64,000 bases of DNA from Candidatus Paceibacterota bacterium (lineage in GTDB: Bacteria; Actinomycetota; Actinomycetes; Nanopelagicales; Nanopelagicaceae): assembly GCA_035530615.1 (NCBI GenBank), contig DATKUL010000001.1, forward strand, positions 372,001 to 436,000, in the 5' to 3' direction. Positions within the stretch are counted from its first letter, which is position 1. Each line of letters opens with the position of its first letter. Positions 18,314 to 27,083 of the stretch are shown here, one piece after another. A program made the translations under genes and the position numbers. The notes under the pieces were generated by a model. It worked only from the letters and a program-made list of their open reading frames with translations, was not told the origin of the DNA and did not search any database.

Positions 18314-18829
18314 TTAAGAAGCAGTGTAAATTAGTGCAGAGGCGATAGCAGCCAAGCCACGACCTTCACCCGTAAATCCCAAACCATCTGTCGTTGTCCC
18401 TGAAATCGAAACATCGGCGCCGTCGAGCGCCCGAGAAAGTGCGGCAACGGCCTCACTTCTACGAGCACCCAGTTTCGGGCGGTTGCCGATGACTTGCACA
18501 CTCACGTTCCCGATTTCAAAATTGGCGCTACGGATGATTCGCAGAGTCTCGGCCAAGAGTTGAGCACCAGATGCGGCTTTGTACTCTGGTCTATCCACCC
18601 CGAAATTGGAGCCGAGATCTCCCAAACCCGCCGCCGCGAAGAGTGCGTCACAGATTGCGTGGGCGGCGACATCTCCATCGGAATGGGCTTCGACACCGAT
18701 CTCATCTGGCCAATGGATCCCGCCGAGCCACATAGGTCGGTCATGATCCATTGAGTAAGCATGGGCGTCGACACCCACTCCAGTTCGAAATCCGGAGTAG
18801 CCAGCCTTATCTACGGGGGGCAGCGACAT
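18314..18829 (-). CDS. ispF: 2-C-methyl-D-erythritol 2,4-cyclodiphosphate synthase
   Basis: IspF makes MEcPP in the non-mevalonate isoprenoid pathway. The 171-residue protein has the metal-site D-A-H near residue 21 (usually D-x-H), the A-H-S-D-G-D-V-x-x-H-A block with the second-metal histidine, and the C-terminal [17 protein letters not shown]. It starts 24 nt behind carD. In mycobacteria ispD sits between carD and ispF; here it is absent. Confidence 0.94.
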   Translation of the reverse strand: MSLPPVDKAGYSGFRTGVGVDAHAYSMDHDRPMWLGGIHWPDEIGVEAHSDGDVAAHAICDALFAAAGLGDLGSNFGVDRPEYKAASGAQLLAETLRIIRSANFEIGNVSVQVIGNRPKLGARRSEAVAALSRALDGADVSISGTTTDGLGFTGEGRGLAAIASALIYTAS

Positions 18830-18852
18830 GAAGAGCCTTCCGACAAAGGGAG

Positions 18853-19335
18853 TTACGAAGCAAGTACCTCATCAAGAATGAATCCGGCCTTTTCTTCGTC
18901 CGTGCGTTCGGCCAGGGCAAGTTCGGAGACAAGAATCTGCTTGGCCTTGGCCAGCATTCGCTTCTCACCAGCTGATAGTCCGCGATCAAGGTCACGTCGG
19001 TAGAGATCTCGCACAACCTCAGCAACCTTGATTACATCGCCAGAGGCAAGCTTCTCAAGGTTGGCCTTGTAACGTCGAGACCAGTTGGTGGGTTCTTCTG
19101 TATACGGCTGACGCAGAACATTAAATACCCGCTCCAGTCCGGCACTATCTACGACATCGCGGACGCCCACTAGATCGATATTTTCGGATGGAACGCGGAC
19201 GGTCAGATCTCCTTGCGCAATCTTGAGAACCAAATAAGTCTTCTCTTCACCTTTGATTAAACGAGTTTCGATCGCTTCGATTAGAGCCGCTCCATGATGG
19301 GGGTAAACAACGGTTTCGCCAACCTTAAATGACAT
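18853..19335 (-). CDS. carD: RNA polymerase-binding transcription factor CarD
   Basis: The 160-residue protein has the N-terminal RNA-polymerase-interaction Tudor-like domain ([13 protein letters not shown]) and the C-terminal helical DNA-binding domain ([13 protein letters not shown], with the promoter-fork tryptophan; [11 protein letters not shown]). CarD stabilises open promoter complexes, notably at rRNA promoters, and is essential in mycobacteria. Full length for the family. Confidence 0.95.
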   Translation of the reverse strand: MSFKVGETVVYPHHGAALIEAIETRLIKGEEKTYLVLKIAQGDLTVRVPSENIDLVGVRDVVDSAGLERVFNVLRQPYTEEPTNWSRRYKANLEKLASGDVIKVAEVVRDLYRRDLDRGLSAGEKRMLAKAKQILVSELALAERTDEEKAGFILDEVLAS

Positions 19336-19476
19336 GTAATGCCCTTCGTTAGGCCCTAATAATACCAGCGATTAGTGATCACCATCACCCCCGATTTAAG
19401 CGCAAAATACCGGCTTCTTGGATATTCCTTGCGCCATGAGAGAATTACGCAGCCCATATACCTGGAGGAGAACCAC

Positions 19477-19971
19477 ATGCATCTGCGAACCGCTGCAATC
19501 GTCGCCCTATCTATAACTCTGGGGTTCTCGCTTACCGCATGTGGAGCTGGCAGTGACGCAGCGACAAGTCAGATCGCTCAAGTTACCGACGGTGTGGATG
19601 GTTCGATAACCACTTACGGCAGTGACTTGAAAGTGACTTCGATGTTGCTTGTGGCACAGCCTGATGGTTCTGCAGTTCTTGTTGGTTCGATCGTAAATAG
19701 ATCTTCGAAGGACGATGTGCTTCTCGGAATAATGGCCGATGGAATCACCGCAACACTTTCACAGAATGAATTACCACTCGTACAAAATACGCCCCTGTTC
19801 TTTAGCGGGGATAGCGCCAACGCGAGTGCAGCAATTCCTGGTCTTAACGCTGCTATTGGAACACGCACCAAATTACACATATTCTTTGGAGTTGCTGGGG
19901 AGTTAACACTCGATGTGATTGTCCGCGAACGCGCCGGCGAGTTTGCACTTGTTGGAGCACCCACTAGTTAA
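19477..19971 (+). CDS. lipoprotein of unknown function beside carD
   Basis: The 164-residue protein has a lipoprotein signal peptide: positive start, hydrophobic core, lipobox L-T-A-C at about residues 18-21. The mature part (V-T-S-M-L-L-V, G-S-I-V-N-R-S-S-K-D-D) looks like a beta-rich immunoglobulin or copper-chaperone-like fold (DUF461/PCuAC-like), recalled from similar actinobacterial neighbours but not confirmed; no Met/His copper site is obvious. GGAGGAG before the ATG at 19477 decides the start over the open frame from 19375. It is divergent from carD and convergent with regX3. Confidence 0.75.
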   Translation: MHLRTAAIVALSITLGFSLTACGAGSDAATSQIAQVTDGVDGSITTYGSDLKVTSMLLVAQPDGSAVLVGSIVNRSSKDDVLLGIMADGITATLSQNELPLVQNTPLFFSGDSANASAAIPGLNAAIGTRTKLHIFFGVAGELTLDVIVRERAGEFALVGAPTS

Positions 19972-19986
19972 CTCTAGTTTGGGTCG

Positions 19987-20673
19987 CTAAGCCTCCATTT
20001 TGTAACCCAGACCGCGCACGGTCTGGATTAACAAAGGGTTGGCAGGATCTTTCTCGATTTTTGACCGCAATCTTTTAATGTGGACGTCCAAAGTCTTTGT
20101 ATCGCCTACGTAATCGCTTCCCCATACGCGATCAATAAGTTGCATACGCGTTACCACTCGTCCAGAATTTCTCATAAGGAACTCAAGGAGTTCAAACTCT
20201 TTGAGTGGAAAATTGATAGTGGCATTATCGACGGTCACAATGTGCCTCTCGGTATCCATTCGTACCGAGCCAGCCACAAGTACATGTCCGTCATCGGATG
20301 AGAAGCCTGTATCACTATTTCTACGGAGAACCGCATGTATGCGAGCCACCAATTCGCGTGAAGAGTAGGGCTTGGTCACGTAATCATCGGCACCAAGCTC
20401 GAGGCCCACAACTTTGTCTACTTCTGAGTCTTTGGCAGTCAACATAATAATTGGAACATTCGATCTCGTGCGCAGTTGTCTACATACTTCGGTTCCCGAT
20501 AACCCAGGAAGCATGAGATCCAGCAAAACGAGATCGGCACCGTGACGGTCAAATTCCTCAATAGCTTTGGGTCCAGTGTCAGCGACTCCAACTTCAAATC
20601 CTTCACGTCCCAAGAGATAAGAAAGCGCTTCCGAGAAAGAGTCTTCATCTTCAACGACGAGGATTCGTGTCAT
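19987..20673 (-). CDS. regX3: OmpR/PhoB-family response regulator RegX3
   Basis: The 228-residue protein has a receiver domain with acidic pocket E-D-E-D, phosphoacceptor aspartate D52 in L-L-D-L-M-L-P-G, T-A-K-D and K-P, and a winged-helix domain (about 130-226) with V-W-G-S-D-Y-V-G-D-T-K-T-L-D-V-H-I-K-R-L-R. It controls phosphate-starvation genes in Actinobacteria. The start overlaps the kinase stop by 4 nt. The adjacent phoU supports the phosphate role. Confidence 0.93.
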   Translation of the reverse strand: MTRILVVEDEDSFSEALSYLLGREGFEVGVADTGPKAIEEFDRHGADLVLLDLMLPGLSGTEVCRQLRTRSNVPIIMLTAKDSEVDKVVGLELGADDYVTKPYSSRELVARIHAVLRRNSDTGFSSDDGHVLVAGSVRMDTERHIVTVDNATINFPLKEFELLEFLMRNSGRVVTRMQLIDRVWGSDYVGDTKTLDVHIKRLRSKIEKDPANPLLIQTVRGLGYKMEA

Positions 20674-21761
20674 TTTTCCTCCGATTGTGACATAGCAATA
20701 CTATTTGATTCTGCCCGGCGATAGAGGGGCAGACGGATCGTGAAAGTCGTACCAGCACCTTCTTCGCTCCATACGGAAATATCTCCCCCATGATTTGCGA
20801 CAACATGTTTAACGATGGACAAACCTAAACCAGTACCTCCAGTCGCGCGCGAACGGGCTGGATCTACTCGATAGAAACGTTCGAAGATCCGCTCAATGTC
20901 CTTCTCTGGAATGCCTATCCCTTGATCCGAAATCGAAATTTCCGCAAGATCGTCTTGAGTTCGCAATGCGATTGCCACTCGAGTGCCATCTGGACTGTAG
21001 TTGATCGCATTCTCGATCAGATTGCTAATCGCCATCTGAATTTGATGACGATCCCCCAAGACTAGGAATTCATCTGACTCGCTAAAACTCAGCGAAATAC
21101 TCCGCGAATCTGCAGCCATACGAGAGGCATCAATCGCATCCGCGATTAAATCGGAGAGATTGAGAACTTTCGCATTCTTTAAAGGATCATCATCCTGCAA
21201 TCGTGAAAGATCAATAATCTCCTGAACAAGATCCGAAAGTCTCTTTGCCTCCGCCTGCATCCGTGTTGCAAATTTAACAATTGCATCGGGGTCGTCGCGG
21301 GCGCCCAGAACTGCTTCACTGAGAATGGAGAGAGCACCAATTGGCGTCTTCAATTCATGCGAAATATTTGCAATGAAATCGCGCCGAATTGCATCTAGGC
21401 GACGAAATTCGCTCTCATCAAATATGAGAACCACGATTAGTCCTTGTCCGCCTATTGGCGAGACCCTCACCTGTAGATCATGCGTACCTTCTCCAATTGG
21501 ACCCCGCGGCAGAGCGACGGTGGCCTCTTGATACTGTCCAGATCGTCTGGCTGCCCGCACAAGGGGGAGAATCTGGTCTGAGACCAATCTTCCGTCTCTA
21601 CTAAGACCCAGGGCTTCGGTTCGTTTGGACGAATCCAGAATCACTTCGCCGGGCGCCAACACCAGATATTCGGCGTCCACAATTTGGAGCAAGTCAATGA
21701 TGCCCGAGGGTAGATCCCACGTCGGTCGAATCTGCGTACTTGTTCGTCGCCGTCTTAGCAC
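20670..21761 (-). CDS. senX3: sensor histidine kinase SenX3-like, lacking transmembrane segments
   Basis: The 363-residue kinase has a PAS-like domain (about 15-115), a HisKA dimerisation helix with H135 in N-I-S-H-E-L-K-T-P, and an ATPase domain with N-L-I-E-N-A-I-N-Y, D-Q-G-I-G-I-P and G-G-T-G-L-G-L-S-I-V. The mycobacterial SenX3 begins with two membrane helices; here the frame opens at GTG 21761 and an in-frame TAA about 40-50 nt upstream prevents a longer form, so the protein appears soluble. Partner regX3 overlaps it by 4 nt; phoU is divergent. Confidence 0.9.
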   Translation of the reverse strand: MLRRRRTSTQIRPTWDLPSGIIDLLQIVDAEYLVLAPGEVILDSSKRTEALGLSRDGRLVSDQILPLVRAARRSGQYQEATVALPRGPIGEGTHDLQVRVSPIGGQGLIVVLIFDESEFRRLDAIRRDFIANISHELKTPIGALSILSEAVLGARDDPDAIVKFATRMQAEAKRLSDLVQEIIDLSRLQDDDPLKNAKVLNLSDLIADAIDASRMAADSRSISLSFSESDEFLVLGDRHQIQMAISNLIENAINYSPDGTRVAIALRTQDDLAEISISDQGIGIPEKDIERIFERFYRVDPARSRATGGTGLGLSIVKHVVANHGGDISVWSEEGAGTTFTIRLPLYRRAESNSIAMSQSEEK

Positions 21762-21844
21762 CCCCTTATCGTAGAGTCGCAGGTCCTTCCATACCCAACC
21801 CGCAGCCAGTTAAGCCACTCATAAAGCCAAGTCTTAGCGAGTCA

Positions 21845-21859
21845 TTCAATTCCCGTTCA
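21845..21859. promoter_or_regulatory. weak PHO-box-like direct repeat (speculative)
   Basis: TTCA occurs at 21845-21848 and again at 21856-21859, exactly 11 nt apart, within CATTCA and GTTCAC. Actinobacterial PhoP/RegX3 boxes are 11-nt direct repeats of GTTCACC type. It lies in the phoU/senX3 divergent region. Only two imperfect units are visible. Confidence 0.25.
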
Positions 21860-21903
21860 CTTAGGGCCCCCGAAACCGACCATTCACAAGATATTGTTAC
21901 TCC

Positions 21904-22563
21904 ATGCGCGACGCGTTTCACGATGATCTCAATGCCATTGGCCAGACTCTTATTGATATGAGTCAGCGGGTCTCTAAAGCGATGGAGTTGGCGACAACTG
22001 CGCTGCTAGAGGCAGATCTGCAATTGGCCGAGCAAATCATCTCCGATGATGATGTGATCGATGTAATGCAGCACGAATTAGATGCGAAAACTCTCAATGT
22101 GCTCGCTCGTCAACAACCTGTAGCCGGTGACTTAAGAACGCTCGTCACGTCTCTAAGAATGAGCGCCGACCTCGAACGTATGGGCGACATGACCCACCAC
22201 ATCGCAAAGATTGCGCGGATGAGATATCCCGCAAAGGCGGTCCCGCCAGAATTAGCCGACACTATTCAAGCCATGGGAAAAGTTGCCAAGAATATTATTG
22301 ATAAAACCACGCATGTGCTTGAGACGCACGACTTGCAGTCGGCAGTGGAGTTAGAAACAGACGATGATGAAATGGACAAATTGCATCGTAAGTTATTTCT
22401 CACGCTACTAGACGATGCCTGGCCCCATGGCATTGAGTGCGCGATCGATATGACATTGCTTGGTCGCTACTACGAACGCTGTGCAGATCATGCAGTTTCT
22501 GTGGCTAGACGGGTTTACTTCCTCGTCACCGGAGAGTTCGCATCAGAAACGGACGAACGCTGA
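21904..22563 (+). CDS. phoU: phosphate-specific transport regulator PhoU
   Basis: The 219-residue all-helical protein has two PhoU three-helix bundles. The metal-cluster motifs are visible: D-L-E-R-M-G-D-M (repeat 1, about residue 95) and Y-Y-E-R-C-A-D-H-A (repeat 2, about 188). PhoU restrains the phosphate sensor kinase when phosphate is plentiful. It is divergent from senX3-regX3 and its last 49 nt overlap the end of gpmA on the other strand. Confidence 0.94.
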   Translation: MRDAFHDDLNAIGQTLIDMSQRVSKAMELATTALLEADLQLAEQIISDDDVIDVMQHELDAKTLNVLARQQPVAGDLRTLVTSLRMSADLERMGDMTHHIAKIARMRYPAKAVPPELADTIQAMGKVAKNIIDKTTHVLETHDLQSAVELETDDDEMDKLHRKLFLTLLDDAWPHGIECAIDMTLLGRYYERCADHAVSVARRVYFLVTGEFASETDER

Positions 22564-23300
22564 CCCTGATTGGCCACGGCACTGATTGCCGCTTGGGCGG
22601 CAGTTGGATCTAGGTACTCGCCACCTTTTTTTACTGGTCGCATCTGATCGTCGAGTTCGTAAAGCAAAGGGATACCCGTCGGGATATTGAGTTCGGCAAT
22701 ATCTGCATCAGAAATTCCATCAAGATGCTTTACAAGGGCGCGGATAGAGTTTCCGTGAGCGGTTACGAGTACAACTTTGCCCGTCCGCAAATCAGGCACG
22801 ATTGACTCCTCCCAGTAAGGAAGCATCCGCACAACAACGTCCTTGAGGCATTCCGTTCGTGGCAGGGCCGGGCCAAGGTCGGCATAACGTGGATCGTTCA
22901 CCTGGCTATATGGATCTGCATCATCAATGGGTGGTGGCGGAACATCGTACGAACGCCTCCACAACTTGAACTGCGCTTCGCCGTAGGCCTCCAAAGTTGC
23001 CTTCTTGTCTTTGCCTTGTAGTGCACCGTAGTGTCGCTCGTTCAGACGCCACGTTCGTCGCACCGGAATCCACTGTCGATCACATGTCTCTAACGTAATT
23101 TGCGATGTTTGAATTGCCCGGCGAAGCAGAGAAGTATGCAGAAGGTCCGGCAGCAAGCCACGACTCTTGAGAAGCACCCCTGCTCTGGCTGCTTCTATCT
23201 CTCCAGCATGTGAAAGAGGGACATCGACCCATCCAGTGAATAGATTCTTCGCATTCCATTCGCTCTCACCGTGTCGGAGCAAGATCAATGTGTAAGTCAT
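22515..23300 (-). CDS. gpmA: 2,3-bisphosphoglycerate-dependent phosphoglycerate mutase
   Basis: GpmA interconverts 3- and 2-phosphoglycerate in glycolysis. The phospho-acceptor motif [10 protein letters not shown] is at residue 6, [10 protein letters not shown] follows, [10 protein letters not shown] is intact, and the second histidine sits in V-T-A-H-G-N-S-I-R. The ATG at 23300 (M-T-Y-T-L) matches the family start better than the open frame from 23336. The C-terminus overlaps phoU by 49 nt. Confidence 0.95.
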   Translation of the reverse strand: MTYTLILLRHGESEWNAKNLFTGWVDVPLSHAGEIEAARAGVLLKSRGLLPDLLHTSLLRRAIQTSQITLETCDRQWIPVRRTWRLNERHYGALQGKDKKATLEAYGEAQFKLWRRSYDVPPPPIDDADPYSQVNDPRYADLGPALPRTECLKDVVVRMLPYWEESIVPDLRTGKVVLVTAHGNSIRALVKHLDGISDADIAELNIPTGIPLLYELDDQMRPVKKGGEYLDPTAAQAAISAVANQGQRSSVSDANSPVTRK

Positions 23301-23344
23301 AGGTCTATCTTGCCAAGTACCGAGCCCTGTATTCAAATCTAGAA

Positions 23345-23827
23345 CTAAATCAAGTGCTCAAAAGCTTTGAGATTGGCTAATGACTCTCCCCGTGAAACTC
23401 GCCAGGCCCATTCGCGGCGAATTGCAGTGGCAAAACCCAACTCGAGAAGTGGGTTGAAAGAGGCATCTGAATACTGAAGTACGCCCCCAATAAGGCGATC
23501 CAATTCTTGATCACTCACTACAGAGAGCGGCAACCGCCCGACAAGGTACAAATCTCCCAATTCGTTCAGTGCAAATGCAACTCCGTACATCGCTGCATTC
23601 TTCTGCATACACCACTCAAATACTTTCACCTGATTCTCATCAGGCTTACGGATGATGAATGCATTAATACTCAATGAGTGGTCACCGACAATAAGTGCAC
23701 AGTGGGTCTGCAATTTCTTTTCACCCGGAAGGGTAAGTAAAAATGTATCGTGATTTTTCCGTTCGTACTCGATGTCATGTGACTCTAAGAAATCTTCAAT
23801 CGTAATTCGAGGATCGATACTAGCCAT
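23345..23827 (-). CDS. YbjN-domain protein
   Basis: The 160-residue protein matches the YbjN family (type III secretion chaperone-like fold): [17 protein letters not shown], and R-R-E-W-A-W-R. The gene order mshA - ybjN - gpmA is the same as in mycobacteria (Rv0486-Rv0487-Rv0489). No enzyme motif is known for the family. It starts 5 nt after the mshA stop and is likely cotranscribed. Confidence 0.88.
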   Translation of the reverse strand: MASIDPRITIEDFLESHDIEYERKNHDTFLLTLPGEKKLQTHCALIVGDHSLSINAFIIRKPDENQVKVFEWCMQKNAAMYGVAFALNELGDLYLVGRLPLSVVSDQELDRLIGGVLQYSDASFNPLLELGFATAIRREWAWRVSRGESLANLKAFEHLI

Positions 23828-23832
23828 TGGAG

Positions 23833-25095
23833 TTAGCCGTCCGATGAAGCTTTTTGGCGTTCCATTTGTGAAAGCACTCGGTCATAAGTATCAAGTGTGC
23901 CCCGCGCCGTTGCGTCCCATCCGAAGTGAGACGAGTGTTCGAGAGCGCCAATTGAAAGCAAAATTCGTCGTTGTGGTTCGACAAGTAATCTGGCAATGAC
24001 CGAAGACCATGCACGTGGATCATGACCATCAACAAGAACGCCAGAAATGCCATCGGCCACTGCAGTTCGCAAGCCACCTACGGCCGTCGCGATGACAGGA
24101 GTGCCACAGGCCTGTGCTTCAAGAGCTACAAGCCCAAATGATTCGCTATAACTTGGTACGCAGACCAAGTCAGCGGCGCGATACCAGTTGGGAAGTTCGG
24201 TGCGTGGCAGCGGTGGTAAAAATCGAACGACATCGGAGAGATTGAGCCAACTGGCCAACTCTTTCAATCGCTCTACTTCCTCGACACCATTTCCGGAGGC
24301 CCCACCGATGATGAAGACGATGAGTTTGGCCCGTAGATGCGGAGAGTGTGAAAGCATCTCAGCGGTTGCGCGGATGAGAAGCTCTGGGCCTTTGTGGGGC
24401 TGAATGCGTCCGACAAATGTCACCACGTGGGCGTCGTGCGGAATCTGCAAGAGTGCTCGTGCGCTCGACTTTCCACTTCCAGGTGTAAATGTGTAGAGGT
24501 CCACTCCCGGAGTGACTACGTGAACGATATCTGGACACGCGCCGTACAAGGAAACTAAGCTCGCCGCTTCCGCATCAGTATTTGCAATCAGTGCACTTGA
24601 TGCCGCCACAACTTCGGTCTCTCCGACAACTCTCTCTTCTGGCTCTGCCGATTCACCTTCAGCAAGATTGAGGTTCTTCACACGCGCCATCGTGTGCATC
24701 GTGTGAATAAGAGGGATATCCAACTTCTTGCTCGCAGCAATGCCAACCTTCCCGGAAATCCAATAGTGGGAGTGGATGACGTCGTATCCTGGCTTAGATT
24801 GGATTGCTCGAAGAAATTCTTCTGATAATTCCTCGCAAAATTTAGGCAAATCCTCCTTCGCAACTCCGCTAACCGGCCCGGCAGTCAAATGGCGAACGGT
24901 TACACCGGGGGCAAACTCAACGACATCAGGAAGATCTGGATGGTTGCGTCGCGTGAAGATATCAACGCCGACGCCCATTGCAGCCATCCGCTTGGCGTTC
25001 TCGGCCACATACACGTTCATTCCACCCGCATCACCGATGCCAGCTTGATCCAGGGGGGATGAGTGCACCATCAAAGTGGCGATGCGTCGGTTCAT
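23833..25095 (-). CDS. mshA: D-inositol-3-phosphate glycosyltransferase MshA
   Basis: MshA makes the first dedicated mycothiol intermediate from UDP-GlcNAc and inositol 3-phosphate. The 420-residue GT4 enzyme has the MshA N-terminal loop H-S-S-P-L-D-Q-A-G-I-G-D-A-G-G-M-N-V-Y, H-S-H-Y-W-I-S-G, F-V-G-R-I-Q-P-H-K-G-P-E-L, and the donor site E-S-F-G-L-V-A-L-E-A-Q-A-C-G-T-P-V. Together with mshD at 30312 it indicates a mycothiol-making organism. Confidence 0.95.
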   Translation of the reverse strand: MNRRIATLMVHSSPLDQAGIGDAGGMNVYVAENAKRMAAMGVGVDIFTRRNHPDLPDVVEFAPGVTVRHLTAGPVSGVAKEDLPKFCEELSEEFLRAIQSKPGYDVIHSHYWISGKVGIAASKKLDIPLIHTMHTMARVKNLNLAEGESAEPEERVVGETEVVAASSALIANTDAEAASLVSLYGACPDIVHVVTPGVDLYTFTPGSGKSSARALLQIPHDAHVVTFVGRIQPHKGPELLIRATAEMLSHSPHLRAKLIVFIIGGASGNGVEEVERLKELASWLNLSDVVRFLPPLPRTELPNWYRAADLVCVPSYSESFGLVALEAQACGTPVIATAVGGLRTAVADGISGVLVDGHDPRAWSSVIARLLVEPQRRILLSIGALEHSSHFGWDATARGTLDTYDRVLSQMERQKASSDG

Positions 25096-25113
25096 TCGAG
25101 AAGTCTATCCAGG

Positions 25114-26046
25114 CTAGAAATTTGCGCGAATGGAGCCGACAACTTCTTTACCCCCGTAGATTGGAGTTGACTCAGATGATGAAACAACTCCAAACGATTC
25201 CAAGGCTGCAACAAGGAGCACGCCCAGAGCGCGTGCTGAGCCATCATCGACCTTGACGGCAAGCGAGCGGCCGTCCGGAAGTGAGGCAACTTGAACTCCT
25301 TCGGCCCCTTCTTTTAAGAATAATCCAGGGATTTCACGCATCTTCCGAGTGGTCAAACGCCCCTCGCCTGCCACCATCTCAGGAAAGTCGCGACAAGCGC
25401 CGATGACACTGCGGTGGATGGGATCGGTGGAAATCGTGATGTTGCGAATCGCACGCGCTAATCCCAGCAGCGAAATGAGGAAGAGGGGCGCACCACAACC
25501 GTCCACACTCACGAAAGAAACTTCTTCCCCGGCTAAGGATTCCAGTTCGACTCTGCAGGCCACCTGAACTGGATGTTCTGGATGAAGATAACTTTCAGTA
25601 GGCCACCCATTTATCACCGACGTCAGAAGCATGCCTGAATGCTTTCCGCTGCAATTTTGTGCCAAGGAGGTACCGGGTTTGCCACCCCACTTGATTCGAT
25701 CTGCTTCACCCAACGGTCTATCTTTCGCATTCTGCAGAGCCGACTCATCAAGATTGGCGAGGAGTAAAATTTCTCGCGCAGCACTCTGGTGTATTTCAGA
25801 TCCAGAATGACTTGCCGCAACGAGTGCCAACAACCGAGGTTCCAATTGCATTCCTGCGCGAACCATGGCGGAGGCTTGAATACTCTTAATCGATGAGCGC
25901 GGATAGATAAGAAGAGAAGGATTTCCCCGCGAAAGGTGGATGCTCCCATCAGCACCAAGAAGAACCATGTGTCCGCGGTGCTGTGATTCTACGAAACCGC
26001 TCCTGACAACCTCCGCCAGTACTTCTCCGATCTGATCGGTAGCCAT
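25114..26046 (-). CDS. L-asparaginase II family (rhizobial-type) enzyme
   Basis: The 310-residue protein matches the asparaginase family typified by Rhizobium etli AnsA, distinct from the E. coli enzymes. It has the S-x-x-K dyad (P-R-S-S-I-K), the C-S-G-K-H-S-G-M block and D-G-C-G-A-P, whose two Cys and Lys correspond to the zinc site of the rhizobial enzyme. The reaction would be Asn to Asp plus ammonia. It lies 18 nt upstream of mshA and 4 nt after the nitrobindin-like gene, so these likely share a transcript. Confidence 0.87.
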   Translation of the reverse strand: MATDQIGEVLAEVVRSGFVESQHRGHMVLLGADGSIHLSRGNPSLLIYPRSSIKSIQASAMVRAGMQLEPRLLALVAASHSGSEIHQSAAREILLLANLDESALQNAKDRPLGEADRIKWGGKPGTSLAQNCSGKHSGMLLTSVINGWPTESYLHPEHPVQVACRVELESLAGEEVSFVSVDGCGAPLFLISLLGLARAIRNITISTDPIHRSVIGACRDFPEMVAGEGRLTTRKMREIPGLFLKEGAEGVQVASLPDGRSLAVKVDDGSARALGVLLVAALESFGVVSSSESTPIYGGKEVVGSIRANF

Positions 26047-26050
26047 TTGG

Positions 26051-26551
26051 TTATTCGTAAGAACGCGGAAGTGTCGACCAGAGATGCGGTTGCATCAGTT
26101 TGCCCTCCGCGGCCATGTCATAAGCGAAAAAGAGTTCGCCCTCGACCAGGCCATACAACCGCGAACCTTCTGTAACAATTTTCGCTGAAGGTGCTGAATA
26201 ACCTTGATCCATCACAAGTTGTATTTTGGGTCCGTCGAATCGACCAACCCAACCCTCGGCAATTCCCGTGTTGTGGGCAATGATGACTTCGAGAGTGTTG
26301 CCCGGCTTCACCCGCCAAAATCCAGTTTCGGAAGCACCCGGACGAATTATTTCGTCATCATCATCAATGAGCCAGGAGCGAGAGTAATAGTTCAGGAAGG
26401 GGCGACCGTCGTGGCCAAACACAACTTCGTGCGCAAATTGAAAGGGCTCAATACCTTCGTACTCTCCGCGTCCTTTTCCCCGCCAGGTTCCAACCAGCCA
26501 TGCAAGCGGATTGAGGTCCGGATGCAGGCCCTCGGGAATAGTAAAAGCCAT
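26051..26551 (-). CDS. nitrobindin-like (FABP-fold, heme-binding) protein
   Basis: The 166-residue protein has the nitrobindin signatures: L-V-G-T-W-R-G-K-G-R-G-E-Y near residue 19 and a C-terminal H-L-W-S-T-L-P-R. In nitrobindins a ferric heme bound in a ten-stranded barrel reacts with NO or peroxynitrite. The C-terminal distal residues vary, so heme binding is likely but not certain. ATG at 26551 is preceded by AGGAAATA and overlaps the stop of the tiny membrane protein upstream (TAATG). The frame extends to 26698 but without a ribosome site. Confidence 0.85.
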   Translation of the reverse strand: MAFTIPEGLHPDLNPLAWLVGTWRGKGRGEYEGIEPFQFAHEVVFGHDGRPFLNYYSRSWLIDDDDEIIRPGASETGFWRVKPGNTLEVIIAHNTGIAEGWVGRFDGPKIQLVMDQGYSAPSAKIVTEGSRLYGLVEGELFFAYDMAAEGKLMQPHLWSTLPRSYE

Positions 26552-26655
26552 TATTTCCTGCCTCTCCGTCGCTTGCCGCCGAGTCCATAGACAATCAAGA
26601 CGATACCCAAAAGTATCGCGATAGTTGCCAGCAGCGTAGAAGTTACTAGCGCCAT
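26551..26655 (-). CDS. 34-residue single-pass membrane protein
   Basis: A short frame starts at ATG 26655, begins M-A-L-V-T-S-T-L-L-A, has one transmembrane helix (about residues 3-24) and a strongly basic end G-G-K-R-R-R-G-R-K. Its TAA shares one base with the ATG of the nitrobindin-like gene, a coupling arrangement that supports real translation. A GAAAG lies near the start. The topology (out-in, basic tail inside) is like small membrane modulators. Function unknown. Confidence 0.55.
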   Translation of the reverse strand: MALVTSTLLATIAILLGIVLIVYGLGGKRRRGRK

Positions 26656-26714
26656 TGCTGGCTTTCTCGCTCCATAGTCGCCAGCCTACCTGCTCCATCC
26701 TTTAGAGTTCTTGT

Positions 26715-27083
26715 ATGGCACGATCATCGAATTTGGTTATCAAACTGGCATCCGGGGCTGCTGAGGCTGAACGGGTTGCGCAAGCATTTTCAGTTGCATC
26801 GATAGCACTTGCGGCAGGCGTTGAAGTCTCTCTCTGGCTAGCAGGTGAAGCATCATGGTTCGCAATCCCAGGGCGAGCCGAAGAATTTTCTCTGCCGCAT
26901 TCAGCGCCACTACATGAAATGCTCTCTACTCTCATCGAGAGCGGAACAGTCACGCTCTGCACACAATGTGCGGTTCGCAGAAATATTCAAGATGGCGATC
27001 AAATCAAGGGGATCCGTATTGCCGGCACGGCGACTTTCGTGGAAGAAATTACCAGAGAGGCAACGCAGGCTCTCGTGTACTAA
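26715..27083 (+). CDS. DsrE/DsrF-like protein
   Basis: The 122-residue protein has the DsrE-like alpha/beta fold: N-L-V-I-K-L-A-S-G near the start, a hydrophobic A-A-G-V-E-V-S-L-W-L strand, and C-T-Q-C-A-V-R-R followed by a late G-T-A-T-F. DsrE-type proteins relay sulfur on a conserved cysteine; here C-x-x-C is present, but a sulfur-relay role is inference. Convergent with ygfZ, overlapping it by 4 nt. Confidence 0.75.
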   Translation: MARSSNLVIKLASGAAEAERVAQAFSVASIALAAGVEVSLWLAGEASWFAIPGRAEEFSLPHSAPLHEMLSTLIESGTVTLCTQCAVRRNIQDGDQIKGIRIAGTATFVEEITREATQALVY

